From: Phytophthora colocasiae
Taxonomy: Eukaryota; Oomycota; Peronosporomycetes; Peronosporales; Peronosporaceae
DNA length: 64,000 nucleotides
Reading direction: 5' to 3'
Assembly (NCBI GenBank): GCA_018806915.1
Contig: JAGKQI010000087.1
Location: forward strand, 1,240,001-1,304,000
Part shown: piece by piece, positions 22,708 to 33,305 of the stretch
How positions within the stretch are numbered: position 1 is the first letter of the stretch
How the letters are laid out: each line of letters begins with the position of its first letter
Made by a program: the position numbers and the translations under genes
Notes under the pieces: model-generated
Databases searched by the model: none
What the model saw: the letters and a program-made list of their open reading frames with translations, nothing else
What the model was told of the DNA's origin: nothing

Positions 22708-23966
22708 CTACTCTTCAGGTCGAACGATGACCACCTCGGCGAGTTCGCCAGCCTTCAAGGCATCGCCAAAGTCGGCGAACGACATCTGTTCTAGCTCAAG
22801 GAGCTTGTCAACACTCGGCAGTCCGTCCAGCAGGACGCTGCCTTCGGCACTGCCGTCCACTCCATCAACCAGAGTGTATAGCTGCCCACAGCCCTCCCGT
22901 GCGTTGACACTTGACGTCACGGACGACTCAGACGCAGAGCGTCTCGCCCATAGGGCCTTACGACGTCGTCGCCTAGCCGACGAACGTCCACTCGACGGAG
23001 TACATGCCGCTGCACAGGTTATGGCCTTGCCCGGCCCAGTGTCAGTGACACTCAGTGACTGACTCGGTCTACCGCCGACGTCACTAGACGGAGTACGTGC
23101 CGCCGCACAGGTTTCGGCCCCTTCAGGCCCAGTGTCAGTGACACTCTGCGATCCACTCGGTCGACGACCGATGCCGCTCAGCGGAGTACGTGCCGCTGCA
23201 CAATCAATGACCGTAACAGGTCCAGTGTCAGAGACACTCAGCGATCGACTTGGTCCACGACCAGTATCACTCGACGGAGTACGTGCCGCCCCACAGTTCA
23301 CGGCCTGGTAAGGCCCGATGCCATCGGCATCCAGTGACGGTCCATGACCGGCGTCACTCGGCGGAGTACGTGCCGCCCCACAGGGGTTACGTGAGCTTTG
23401 CCCACACGTTGACTCACCGTCAACCAGCGCTACGCGCTCAACAGGACTGCGGTCCTCGCACTCGGTGCTGTCCACCAACTCGGACACACCGACTTCCAGC
23501 ATCATAGCCGACTCGGCTCGATGCTCGCGCCAATAGCGCTTCTGCTTCCTAGCAGAGGTGGGTTCATGACTCGCCAAAGCTCCACTAGGAGAGAAGTGCG
23601 TAGCACCTAAGGTCTTCGACCTCCAATCAATCCATGGCTCGTGGCGCTCCAGCCACGCCATGCCAAGGATGAGGTCGTACCTCGAATCCAGGTCCAGGAC
23701 CAAGCGGCGTTCCACGCTATCGAAGTCAAGAACTTCAGCCGCAGGTCCATGGGGACCTTGGCCACCGTGACACGAACGCCCGTCGCTAGACGGACTGTGA
23801 CTGTGTCACCTCTTCGCGCTCGAAGCGCCTCAGCATATTGCTGACTACCTTCAACGGTGGAGCGTCTGACGTAGTTGCCAGACGCCCCCGAATCGATCAA
23901 CACGATCCACGGCTTCTCAAAGCCCTTCACGTCCACCTGGACGACCAGCAAGCCCTGCTTGCTCAC
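22708..23966 (-). pseudogene. Protease and repeat-containing linker of element C
   Basis: The retropepsin active site is IVLIDSGASGNYVRRS in the first frame (23607-23966). The second half (DLDSRYDLILGMAWLERHEPWIDW) lies in the next frame (to 23715), so a frameshift at about 23735 splits the fold. Downstream, the linker to RT contains five repeats with the core CAAARTPSSD and then SLSVTDTGP (22991-23390). After the repeats comes a basic stretch (RRRRKALWARR) and a segment ending in VVIVRPEE and a TAG stop, beyond which RT continues in the same frame. Confidence 0.8.
22991..23390 (-). repeat. In-frame 93-bp tandem repeats in the element C protease-RT linker
   Basis: Five units begin (plus-strand coordinates) at 22991, 23084, 23177, 23270 and 23357, giving periods of 93, 93, 93 and 87 bases, all multiples of three. 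Each unit encodes about 31 residues with AARTPxS, a variable part and a DTGP-like end. The units differ by substitutions, so the array is not very young. Confidence 0.85.
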
Positions 23967-24062
23967 GTTCCGTGTTCAAGAGCACGGAGCTCTTCGGGGC
24001 TGAGCCCCAGTGCCTCTCACGCACTGCAGAACTCAGTTCTTCCCCAGTAGACCGCCCCGCGT

Positions 24063-25040
24063 CTACTGGGAGCCGGCGTTTCCCTGGGCAGAGCCCAAAG
24101 CGGGACCCGCGACAAGGTTGCGGCCATTCTGGCCGGCGCGCTCTTTGCGCAGAGGGCAGTTGGGCCTCAGGTGTGAGGGACTGCCGCATGTATAGCACCG
24201 GCGGGTGCTCATACGCTGCACCGCAGCTCGTAGCTCAGCTACCTCATCTTCAGCATAGCTGAGGTCCATGGGCTCAGGTCCACCGGACCCTGTGCTGCTA
24301 GCACCGACCCTCGACAACTTAAAGTTGTGTTCGGCATTCAATGCCACGCTGACAGCATCTTCGAAGCTGAGGGGGTTCTGACGGAATGTCTCCGTCCTGG
24401 CCACGCCAGCTCGTAAGCCTTCCATGAAGACGGTCACGGCGACCACCTCAGGTAGAGGGTCGGCAGCCATGCCAGCAATGAGCGTGCGCAGCTCTTGGAC
24501 ATAGTCCACCAGATCCTTCTTGCCCTGGCGACAAGCAAGGAAGCGTGACCGCACGCGATACGCCTGGTTAGGCGGAGCAAACACTTGCGTGAGCTTGGCC
24601 TTTAGCTCGCTCCATGTGGGGAAGGCCGCTTCCACCGACGTCCCAGACGTCAAGGCCCATTCTCGTGCTCGACCTTCGAGCTTAGAGATGGCAAACGCAA
24701 CGCGTTGCCCCTCCAACTGGAGCATGGCGGCCCCCATGGCCATTTCGACCTCTCGGGTCCACAAAAGGAGGTTCTCTCCCTCATTCCCGAGGAAGGTCTT
24801 CACGCTGAGCGTGACGGGCTTAGCTCTCGGAGCAGGGGTAACCCCTGTTACATTCCGCTGAATGTGTTTGACGAGAGCGTTTTCGTACGAGGCAAATGCC
24901 TCGAGGCGCGCGTTGACGGCCTCCGGCCCTTGGGACGCAAGGTGCGGCGTACCTTCCGGGCCCAGCAAGGACGTAAGCTTGTTAAGCGTGTCCCGCTGAC
25001 TCGGAGTCAAGTGAGCGTATGCTTCTGGCTCCATTCTCAC
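24063..25040 (-). CDS. Gag of element C
   Basis: 325 codons, open. The N-terminal half is helical. The retrotransposon gag core is recognisable ([58 protein letters not shown]). A single CCHC zinc knuckle [14 protein letters not shown] sits near the C-terminus, preceded by [10 protein letters not shown], a common gag feature. It forms the particle core and packages element RNA. The start Met (25040) is about 50 bases downstream of the 5' LTR. Protease lies downstream in a different frame after about 100 bases containing stops. Confidence 0.9.
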   Translation of the reverse strand: MRMEPEAYAHLTPSQRDTLNKLTSLLGPEGTPHLASQGPEAVNARLEAFASYENALVKHIQRNVTGVTPAPRAKPVTLSVKTFLGNEGENLLLWTREVEMAMGAAMLQLEGQRVAFAISKLEGRAREWALTSGTSVEAAFPTWSELKAKLTQVFAPPNQAYRVRSRFLACRQGKKDLVDYVQELRTLIAGMAADPLPEVVAVTVFMEGLRAGVARTETFRQNPLSFEDAVSVALNAEHNFKLSRVGASSTGSGGPEPMDLSYAEDEVAELRAAVQRMSTRRCYTCGSPSHLRPNCPLRKERAGQNGRNLVAGPALGSAQGNAGSQ

Positions 25041-25071
25041 AGAGAAACAGTCTTCAACTCAGGAGTTGGAT

Positions 25072-25089
25072 TGACTACGAGTGCTACCA
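25072..25089 (-). other. Primer binding site of element C
   Basis: Two bases (TC) after the 5' LTR end the minus strand reads TGGTAGCACTCGTAGTCA. TGG plus following bases is the standard complement of a tRNA 3' end (...TACCA). Which tRNA cannot be decided from the window. Confidence 0.7.
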
Positions 25090-25091
25090 GA

Positions 25092-25512
25092 TGCAGCGGG
25101 GCCGCGTAGGTGTGCACGGCATAGAGGAAGTTTAGTTGACTCGTAGAGTCCTGCTTGCAACGCACTAGCCTTCATTTCTATACAAGAACCAAGTAGTCCA
25201 CTAAATACGGGACTCACAGAGTCAGTGTCCCTATAACAAAGGACTAACACTAACTATGTAAAATGCAAACTGATTTTTATTGACTTTATTGCCCTAATCC
25301 TAAATGTAACGGATTTCGTATCTAACATACTAAATCCTAATCAAAATGCAACGTGAGGCTCTGAGGCCATCTACGTATCTACTCGTGTGTGCCACACCAT
25401 TATGTACCCACATAAATGTATCATGAGTGTCACACACTATTATGTACCCACATAAATGTATCCACGTGTGTCACACACCAACGAGAAACATTCGTGTAAC
25501 ATCCCCGTTACA
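25092..25512 (-). repeat. 5' LTR of element C
   Basis: 421 bp, TGTAACGGGG ... CCCCGCTGCA on the minus strand, followed outside by GACAC (25513-25517). Nearly identical to 17951-18361. Confidence 0.95.
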
Positions 25513-26390
25513 GACACCACTTCAAATGGTCGACTGGGCTCGATGTTGCCAGGCGACGGTCCAGGATTCGGGGGACGCCCCTTGCCACTAGCACAGTCCA
25601 TACACTCCTTGACGAACCTTTCCACATCCGCGTACATACCAATCCAGTAGAACTCGGAGCTCAGCTTCTCGAACGTACGTTTGATTCCCTGGTGAGCACC
25701 TTGATAATCCCCATGAGCATAGTGCAGCATATCAGCATGCAAGTCTCTGGGAACCACAAGTCTGAGTTCATCGACCATGTCTCTCGGACGTTCCCTGGTA
25801 GCCCGGCTGAGGCGGTACAAAACGTCTCTGGAATCCAAGATGAAATCATCGGCAATCCTGGCTAGCTTCCTTACTCGGGGTCTTGGTAGATCTCCCACGT
25901 CACCCTTAAGGAACTTGATGAGTTCTGCCAGATGAACATCTTGAGTCTGGTGAACTTTGATCCTCCGCCAGCGTTCTTCCTGAAACTCCAGTGGGCCCAT
26001 AGGTTCACGAGCCTCCACGTCACCTGGTAGGTTTGCTTCTTCCTGATTGCGTGCACGAGTGATGGCAACAAGCACCTTGGCAGCATGAGGCATGGCCGCA
26101 GACTCTGGCCCTGGGTCATCCATCTCCGGTGTACAATCATGTTCACCAGAGGTCTGGTGAACATCGTCCGGGGCTTCAGAAGACACCCCTTCGGGAGGCT
26201 TCATCAACTTCTCTGGGATCTTGGACACCAGTTTCAGATGAGTCAGTTCGTCAGGGTCTTGGACCTGACAGGACTCGCCAAGAACAAGAGTCTTGGACGT
26301 CAAATAGTCCGCTGCTTGATTGAACTCACGCTTCACGTGCACTAGCTTCAGAGACTGGAACTTGATCTTCAGAGACTCAAACTCAGCCAA
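25513..26390 (-). pseudogene. Second RNase H end, linker and integrase N-terminus of element A2
   Basis: Minus-strand frame ending at the element C insertion (FEVVS, with the core continuing at 17950). It starts in the last part of the second RNase H (LAEFESLKIKFQSL, VKREFNQAADYLTSKTL). An acidic linker, PRPRVRKLARIADDF and DVLYRLSRATRERPRD follow, then the integrase zinc finger (HYAHGDYQGAHQGIKRTF, FYWIGMYADVERFVKECMDC). Nearly colinear with A1 (4900-5601). A short duplicated or inserted bit with a stop at about 26433 separates it from the upstream frame. Confidence 0.85.
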
Positions 26391-26435
26391 TTTCCGCTGC
26401 AGGTTCGGCTGATTACAATTGATCAGTCCTTGAGC

Positions 26436-27569
26436 TTACTGGATAGCGATACGAGAGTCTCCGACAACCACGAAGTCTCGGATACCACGTTCCAAAGCTA
26501 ACTTCAATCCATTGATCAGACCACAGTACTCTGAGTCATTCACAGTGACGTCTTTCAGAGCGAACCCTTGGGCCTCCAGGATGTTCCACCCCGGGAGCTC
26601 CCAGAGCACACATCCGCAGCTTCCCAGGCGAGTGGATGTCTTGGCGGCACCATCAAAACTCAGAACACAACCTCGGTAATCAGCCTCTAGCATCTCCACG
26701 CTAATGGGTGCTGGAGGTTTGACTCGCCCCTTGACGGGGATGAGGTTTTCAGAAACCTCATCGAGATGTTCACGGGGTGTGATGCCCGCTCCAAGAATAG
26801 CCGGGAGACCATCTTCATCTCGCTGGATCCTGCGAATCTCCAAGTTCCAATGTGACAACTTCAATCCCCACTTCACGTTCCGACCATCAGCCGAACTGGA
26901 TGACAGGAGCCATTTCAGCACCGAATGTCTGGTGTACACCGTGATCACGGGACTCGTGTTTACCAGAGCCCGAAAGTTCTCCAGAACCCTGAGGATCGCT
27001 ATGACCTCTTTCTCTGCGATGTGATACCGGAGTTCCGCCTCATTCAGCACACGTCCAGTGAACCGTACGGGGTGTATCACTCCATCGTACTCCTGTCCCA
27101 AGACGGCTGAAGCAGCCCACGGGTTCGCATGAGGTATAATAACGAACGGTCTGGTGCGATCTGGGTGTCTGAGGAGCGGTGTCGAGACAATCTTGCGCTT
27201 CAGGATTTCAAAGGCTTCCTTCGCTCGAGCCAAATCACGAATCTGTTCATCAGACAACTCGTAGAGCACAGCAGCGATCACCGGTAAGTCTTCGATAAAC
27301 TTGTTGTAATAATTCAGACTTCCCATGAAACTCTGTACTCCCTTGAGTGTCGACGGAAACGGCAATTCTTCCACTCCCTTGACGATCTTCGGTGTAGCTC
27401 TCAGTCCTTCAGCACTGATCTCATGCGACAGATAAGGAATCATCAGCTTCCCGAACTCGCTCTTGGGCAGGCTCACAGAAATGTTCCAGTATCTGAGTCT
27501 GAAGAGCAAGGCGTTCAGGTTCTTCACAAAGTTGATCCCAGGTGGGCGCCCCATGAGCAATGTCGTCAA
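26436..27569 (-). pseudogene. RT thumb, native RNase H and second RNase H of element A2
   Basis: 377 codons in one frame. The thumb (IPYLSHEISAEGLRATPKIV, FMGSLNYYNKFIEDL) is followed by a Ty3-type RNase H (FVIIPHANPWAASAVLGQE, AELRYHIAEKEVIAIL, VYTRHSVLKWLL). It lacks the first Asp (DAS replaced by HAN) and the TDH Asp (TRH). A linker (WNLEIRRIQRDEDGLPAIL) leads to a second RNase H: CVLSFDGAAKTS (Asp), VNDSEYCGLINGLKLAL (Glu), FVVVGDSRIAIQ (Asp), with the last Asp in the next frame (NQAADYL). That is the D-E-D-D set of the RNase HI fold, of the DSR...NQAAD kind found in plant-type/archaeal-type RNases H. Confidence 0.85.
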
Positions 27570-28212
27570 TGTAGGAACTTCGACCGAGTACCGGTCCCAT
27601 GAAGGACGGGACTGGGATGTTCCTCTGAAAGACAGTCATTTGGTCGGTGAGCACCGGGATCTCTGGTATGTGTTCATCAGAGTTCTGAAGTTGTTCACCA
27701 GACATCAGACCATGTACATCAGAGTTCTGGGGTTCTAACTTCAGGAATTCTAACACATCAGAATCAACGTCGGCCTCCTCTTCAGGTGACAATCGCACAA
27801 ACCCCCACAGGCAGTTATCCAGCATAGCCTGGTACACCAGAGGGGCGTTCTTCAGACCGAAGGGCATTCTTACCCACTGAAAGTGTCCAAATGGGCAAAT
27901 GAACGCTGAGATCAGCCTTGCACGCTCCGTCATTCGAATAGCCCAAAAACCACTCGCCATATCCAAACTCATAAACCACAGTGCTGCCTCAAAGCCAATC
28001 AACAGATCGTCTATCAGGGGCAACGGATAACGCGACAACTAGATAAAACCATTCACCACTCGATAATCAATGCACATGCGTATATCCACACCATTCTTCT
28101 TGAGAACAATCACTATTGGTGATGCCCAAGGCGAAGTCGAGTACTCGATGAGTCCGGTCTCCAGGAGCTTCTTCAGCAGTTCGTACACTTCTTCAGCAGT
28201 TCGTACACTTTG
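27421..28212 (-). pseudogene. Reverse transcriptase palm of element A2
   Basis: The open frame 27421-28038 contains YPLPLIDDLLIGFEAAL, SLDMASGFWAIRM (Asp), MPFGLKNAPLVYQAML and SSYIDDIAHG (27562-27573). About 80 residues lie between LWGFVRL and YIDD, many acidic. A TAG at 28040-28042 (CAG in A1) and a 20-bp tandem duplication at 28171-28210 break the join to the upstream frame. Near 27500 another frameshift moves the thumb to the frame of 26436-27569. Confidence 0.85.
28171..28210. repeat. 20-bp tandem duplication inside A2 RT
   Basis: CTTCAGCAGTTCGTACACTT occurs twice back to back (28171-28190 and 28191-28210). A1 has a single copy. The extra 20 bases shift the pol frame and end the upstream ORF a few codons later. 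Confidence 0.95.
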
Positions 28213-30023
28213 ATCATCAGGTGAGGGGCAACGGACCTCGGACGCTGGGCGACGGGTTTAGCGTCTCCCACGTCCAAGTCACAGACCACGCCCCTTGCCG
28301 GGGCAGGTGCGGCATTGCCATCCCCCAGAAAGATTTTCCGATGATACTTCAGGATGTCCCTGAGTTTCTGCTCCATCCCCGGCGTCGTTTTTCCGGGTAC
28401 TCCGACGTCAGCCTTATCGATGTCGCATTCGGGGGTCAAATCTTCCAATTCAGGCAGCATAACCAGTTGGTCACGTAATTGAGAGAGTAGGTCCGTTCCT
28501 TCCCGTATGTAGACACCGGGTTCCAGATCCAATTCCTCATTCGTGACTCGCATGCACCGCTCGTACTCGGCTCGGAGCTTTTCCACAGGGGTGCCTGGCA
28601 TACTCTGGATTGGGATGTCCCATGAACAGTCTGTCGGATCCTCATCTCCCATGGACAGTTCACCAGAAACACTCAGGGTGACTTCATCCTTGACAATGTT
28701 ACTCGAAATTCCAGATGTGGTTCCAGAGTTTTTCGGAGACGTTTTCTCTGATGCCACTTCCAGATCTTCGGCGTCCACACCGGTATCTCGGGTCTCCTCT
28801 TTTCCGGCATCCACCCAGTCATCTGTCTGCGTAGCCACATCCAAAGCGAAACGAACTCGTTTTGTTCGTGGGACCAAAATAGGCCTCACAAACTGTATTC
28901 GAGCATTGTCCAGCCTCGGGCGCTGTAAGATCTTAGTTGGCCACGGGTATACCGGGTGATCCACACACGGAGGTTGAGGCATCAGATCCTCTAAGTCCGC
29001 TTCGGCCTTCAGGCGTCTTTTCGTCTCTGGTGACGGAGTGTTCTCCAGGATCAAAACTTCCCAGTCACGATAGGCTGCAGAGCCTGGCCGTACAAAGCGA
29101 CCATGTCGTGGGAAAAATCCATACTCCACAATCCTTGCAACGTCAGAAAATTCATTCACCCAAGTATTCTTGTCAGAGATGTTCACCACGCGCACCGCCA
29201 CAGGCCATGACCGGGCTGCATAAATCAGCTGAGTCACCCAACGATCTCCACGTCCCGCCCACACGACTTCTCGTTGTGGGTTCGTCGGACCATAATCAAT
29301 GCGAACAACAAATTCTTCACCAGGTCTCAGAAGTACAGCTTCACTTGGTCTGATGGACCTGTTCCTGCCGATATGATCACCGGGCTCCCAGCTGCACATC
29401 ATCACCACGACTTCGTCTGGCATAGATACCAGTCCCTCACGGACGCTGATCCTCAGACCAGCAGCGAACATGAATCCCATTCCCAATAGCACGTTTATAC
29501 CTTCGCCGATATTCGCAACCCAGACATCAACAATGTAAACCACTCTCGGTCCGAGAGTCAGCTTGATTTCAGAACTGGCACCAATGTACGTCGGAACTCC
29601 TCCCATCCCAGACACCCTTGTTTGTTTGTGAGACTTAAGCCTGAGTCCGAGCTTACGCGCAAAGTCGTAACTCAGGATGTTAATAGTCGCACCGGTATCC
29701 AGGAGGATCTTGGTCCGATGATCATTGACAGCGCCATGCACCATAACCACATCACGCTTTGCAGGATCCGGGTAGTGATCCTCCCACCAGCCATAACATT
29801 CCCCGTCTTTCAGACGAAACTGGATTGTGTCGTCCGGAGGCGGTTCATTGTCTCTCGGAAAGTCCGGTGAACAGTCTCTCGGAAAGTCCGATGAACTGTC
29901 TCTCAGACGCGGAATTTCTGAAGACATGGCTGATTCTTGAGCTAAAGCAGTCATGCACTGTTGATTTTTAGGTTGGGTTGTTTTCAGCTCCGGTCCTACG
30001 TACACTAGACAATAGCACCACAC
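28173..30023 (-). pseudogene. Protease and RT N-terminal linker of element A2
   Basis: 616 codons open. The retropepsin has ILLDTGATINILSYDFARKLG, VSGMGGVPTYIGASSEIKL and VDVWVANIGEGINVLLGMGF. Further on come WAGRGDRWVTQLIYAARSW, RPGSAAYRDWEVLILENTP and CVDHPVYPWPTKIL, an acidic linker, SWDIPIQSMPGTPVEKLR, then ARGVVCDLDVGDAKPVAQRP leading into RT fingers. The start at 30023 lies about 110 bases after the gag stop. The N-terminal part has short repeats (DFPRDCSPDFPRD, 29850-29900). The frame closes early because of the 20-bp duplication. Confidence 0.85.
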
Positions 30024-30136
30024 GTTTGAGGCACGGACGGAGATCGCTCAGTTACTGGCAGCAACAACCAGTTTGACACATAACTCTAGGGGTGTGCCTT
30101 GCCCGGCGCGTTTCGGATCCCCATCCGACGGGCTTG

Positions 30137-30442
30137 CTAGTTTAACTGTTTCCCAGAGTCAGCCTCGTCACCCAGGAGTCTCTCCAGTAGGTGATCCGGC
30201 AGGTCCTTCAGTGTACCTTGACGGGCTAGTTTCTTGAGGGATTCCAGAGTCTTGATGTCTTCGCATGGTCTCCCAGAGTGCACCTTTCCGCAAACCTCAC
30301 ACGGCGGTACTCGGCACATCCTGCTTGGGTGACCTTTCTCCTGACATCTGTCACAGACAATGTCTCTCCAGCAGTTTTCTTCTGAATGGCCTGAGCGACG
30401 ACACTTCTCGCAAAAACTTGTTCCAGTAGTCAGGGTTATCAC
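30137..30442 (-). pseudogene. Zinc-knuckle end of A2 gag, shifted out of frame
   Basis: Encodes three cysteine/histidine knuckles: CEKCRRSGHSEENC, CDRCQEKGHPSRMC and CEVCGKVHSGRPC, then a helical end with ADSGKQLN and stop. It continues gag, but one extra base in an A/T run at 30412-30416 (five A on the plus strand; the plus-strand gag copy near 10860 has four T) puts it in another frame. The knuckles are thought to bind RNA during packaging. Confidence 0.85.
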
Positions 30443-33197
30443 GTCGTGTCTGCTGGAAGTCTTGACCTGACGATCCTCGGGGAGATTGGGGCGGCGGTCG
30501 CCATCCCATGTTGTCCATGACCCGATAAACTTCGTTTGTCAGAGTCTGAGTCCAGTCAGCACCACCAGGCGCCTGAGGGGCAGCTTGTATACCAGACGAA
30601 GATTGTACACCAGACATCTCGCGATCGTGCTCTGACGACGAAGCTCTGGCATCCTTCTCTTGAGTTCTGGTATCCGCATCGACATCGTCAGAGGCATTCG
30701 GGTCTGCTTCTCGGGCGACGTAAGTCTTCCCCATACGCTTCGGCTTAAACTGTCCGCGTGGGAGATTGTCCGCTCGGAAGTCCCGATGTCTGGTGGTCGT
30801 AGTATCCTGATCAGCCGTTCGCCAGACATCTTCGTCCTGTTGCAGAGCATATTCCAAGTCCGAGATACTCCTGAACTTCCGGCCTTGTAACGCGATCTTC
30901 AGACGCTCGTCCTTCAGCTTGGTGATGTACCTCAGAACGTGTTTCTCCAGGCGTCTGGAGGATTTTCTGAAGTCTACCTCGGCTTTTCCGGCAGCCGAGT
31001 TCAGGCGATAGAAGAAATCCAATGGAGTCTCGGAACTCTTCATTTCCATCGTGAAATATCTCTCGGAGTATGATGACCGGGCCTTGCAATAGCGCCTGCG
31101 AAACTCCGATGACAATTCCTTCCAGTCCCGGGAAACACTCTTCGGGAGCTGGTTGAACCAATCTCTGGCAGACACCGGGAGCTTCAGCTTGAGCTCTTGA
31201 ATGCGGGTCTTGTTCGTCCATGCTCCCTGAGATGCCATGTTCACAAAACGCTCCCACCAGTGAACACGCTCCCGTAGTGTCGCTCGGGGATCAAATTCTC
31301 CGATGATACTGGAGTTGATAAATGGCCTCATAGTCAACAGGGTCGCCCCAGCTTGTCCCTGGGATGCAGAAGTCAGGTTGACAACCTCCGGAGGATCCAA
31401 GCCATCAGAAGACGAATCACTGGAGTCCGAGCTTGAGTCACTGGAGCTTCCACCATGGTCCGGGTCATTCCTGCGTCTTCCTGGCCTCCGAGGAGCTTCT
31501 CGACCATCTTCGGAGCGTCTTTCACTCGGTTTCCGGTGTCCATCGCGCCTGGGAGTCGCTGGGCGCCTTCCTTCGGTCTTGACCTCGGTCAGGGGGGCCG
31601 CTTGAGCCGTCTGGGTCGTCGTAGCGGCCGCGGTGGCCGCGCCATGCCTTCCAGCCTTCGCGCGCTTGGTTTCGGTCGATCTCCGTAGGGGAAGAGGCGT
31701 ATGGAAGGCCTCCGTCGTTTTAATGGGTGTAACCCTACCCCTACTGGCGACTCCTTCTGATCCCCTAACCCCCGGTGTGCAATCCTCCGTATTCCGACTG
31801 TTCACCAGAAGTCCGGTTGCCGGTTTAAGGTCATGTTCACCGGAGATCCGACTTGAAGTTGCTACTTCAGGGTGGGCGACCCCTTGAAGTTGGGACAATG
31901 TTGCACGAAGGTTCCTCAATTCTGCGGCCTGGAAACGCTGCATGTTCTGGGAACTTTCTCGCTCCCTGTCGCGCTCCGACTCCACGTCGTGCACCCGCAC
32001 CCGCTGTCGTAAGGTCTCCATTTGCGAAATCCAGTCACGTTTCAGCTCGTCTGCCCAACGCGCACGTTCGGCTTCGGCCTCGGCTTCCCGTTGTTTCCAG
32101 CGATCTGCAAACTCGGTCTCCAGACGCTGTACGTCGGAAAACTGTTCACCAGAAACTTGTTCGTCGGACACCTGTCTCTCAGACGATTTCGAATGGTACT
32201 TGAGCTTGGACTCTGACGCTTGACTCCGACGTTCTTCCAAGTCATCCACGCGTCTCTGGGCTTCCAGTCTGGCGCTCTCAGACTCAAGTAGTCGGTCGGT
32301 AAGTGTCTGGATCTGATGGCGCGTATCAAGTTCTCGTTGTTCACGTCGACGTTCACGCTCCATGGATTCCAGGCGCTCTCTGGCCAGAAATTCTTTTTGC
32401 TCCTGTTCCATTCGACGCTGCCATTCCTGTTGCTGCCGCATAGCGTTCAATTCGATCTGCGCTGGGCCTGATCTCTGGGAACTTCGTGTGTGGCTTGATG
32501 CAACGGAACTCAAGCGTCTGGAAGACACTTTCTGGCGATCCTCGCTCTTCAGACTCTGATGCCTGCTCTGGTGGCTCCTCCCACGACTCGAGACGGACGA
32601 TGATGGAGCTTCCGGCGTCCGGTGAACAGAATCTCTGGTAGACAACTGTCTCTCGGACTTCACTTCTGGAAACTCCGGCTTCTCTTCCAACATCTCGAAG
32701 TCTTCAGGCTCCGACTTCACCGGCATCAGTGTTCGCGTCACGTGGATCCCCATAGACTCTCCGGCGACCATTCCTCCGGCATCAGCACCTTGGGCGATCA
32801 TCACCAGACCTCCGACAGACAACGGCATATGTGCAGACGCCCCTCGACTCATGGACATCGGCGACGAGTCTGTGGAACTTCCACGAGAGGTCTGGAGTCC
32901 CGACGAGTGATCATCAGACGTACGCGAGGTCCCGATGACACTTGGCACAGGCGCATCAGTCATCAGAGAGCTACCTCGATATTCCGACATTTGTACACCA
33001 GACTCTAAGCGAGTGCTATCAGAGTGACTCTCGTACACCGGCAGCGAACTCAGCGACGGCGTCGACAGTGCGGATGGTGTCGACGAGACTTGCGGACGCG
33101 GCGGACCATGTTGCAGGCGCTTGGACTGCGGCGGTTCTCCACTGCTGGACTCGTCAGAACTATGTGTGACTCTGAGTCCGGTCACCCGGAGTCTCAT
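30351..33197 (-). pseudogene. gag of element A2 (main part)
   Basis: 948 codons open, unusually long for a Ty3 gag. The N-terminal half is Ser/Pro-rich and variable, with short repeats such as QVSDEQVSGEQFSD (about 32130-32200). A long charged coiled coil follows (about 31960-32490; RSGPAQIELNAMRQQQEWQ, FLARERLESMERERRREQRE), then a basic segment. The conserved gag core (30830-31300) has IGEFDPRATLRERVHWWERF, DWFNQLPKS, FFYRLNSAAGKAEVDFRKSS and DLEYALQQDEDVWRT. The frame ends a few codons past a one-base insertion that displaces the zinc knuckles. Confidence 0.85.
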
Positions 33198-33305
33198 GAT
33201 CAGCTGTCGTCCTTGTAGGTCAGCATTCCCATCGCGTAATATACCATCAGCTTCCCCTTGACGTGCTTCGTTGCCTACCTTTGTGTCTTCTGGGAGTCGA
33301 TTGAC

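Larger units (their letters stand above)
17946..25517 (-). mobile_element. Complete nested Ty3/gypsy chromovirus, element C, with target duplication
   Basis: Element body 17951-25512 (7562 bp) in minus orientation, flanked by the 5-bp direct repeat GACAC (17946-17950 and 25513-25517). LTRs are 411 bp (17951-18361) and 421 bp (25092-25512), start TGTAACGGGG and end CCCCGCTGCA on the minus strand. I count 8 substitutions plus one 10-bp indel between them, about 98% identity, so insertion is fairly recent. Order on the minus strand: LTR, PBS, gag, protease, RT-RNase H, integrase, chromodomain, PPT, LTR. Removing it and one GACAC restores the reading frame of the A2 integrase. Confidence 0.95.

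Noticed and set aside
31303..33218. Plus-strand frames opposite A2 gag
   Set aside because: Shadows of the gag coding strand with Ser/Arg-rich random composition.
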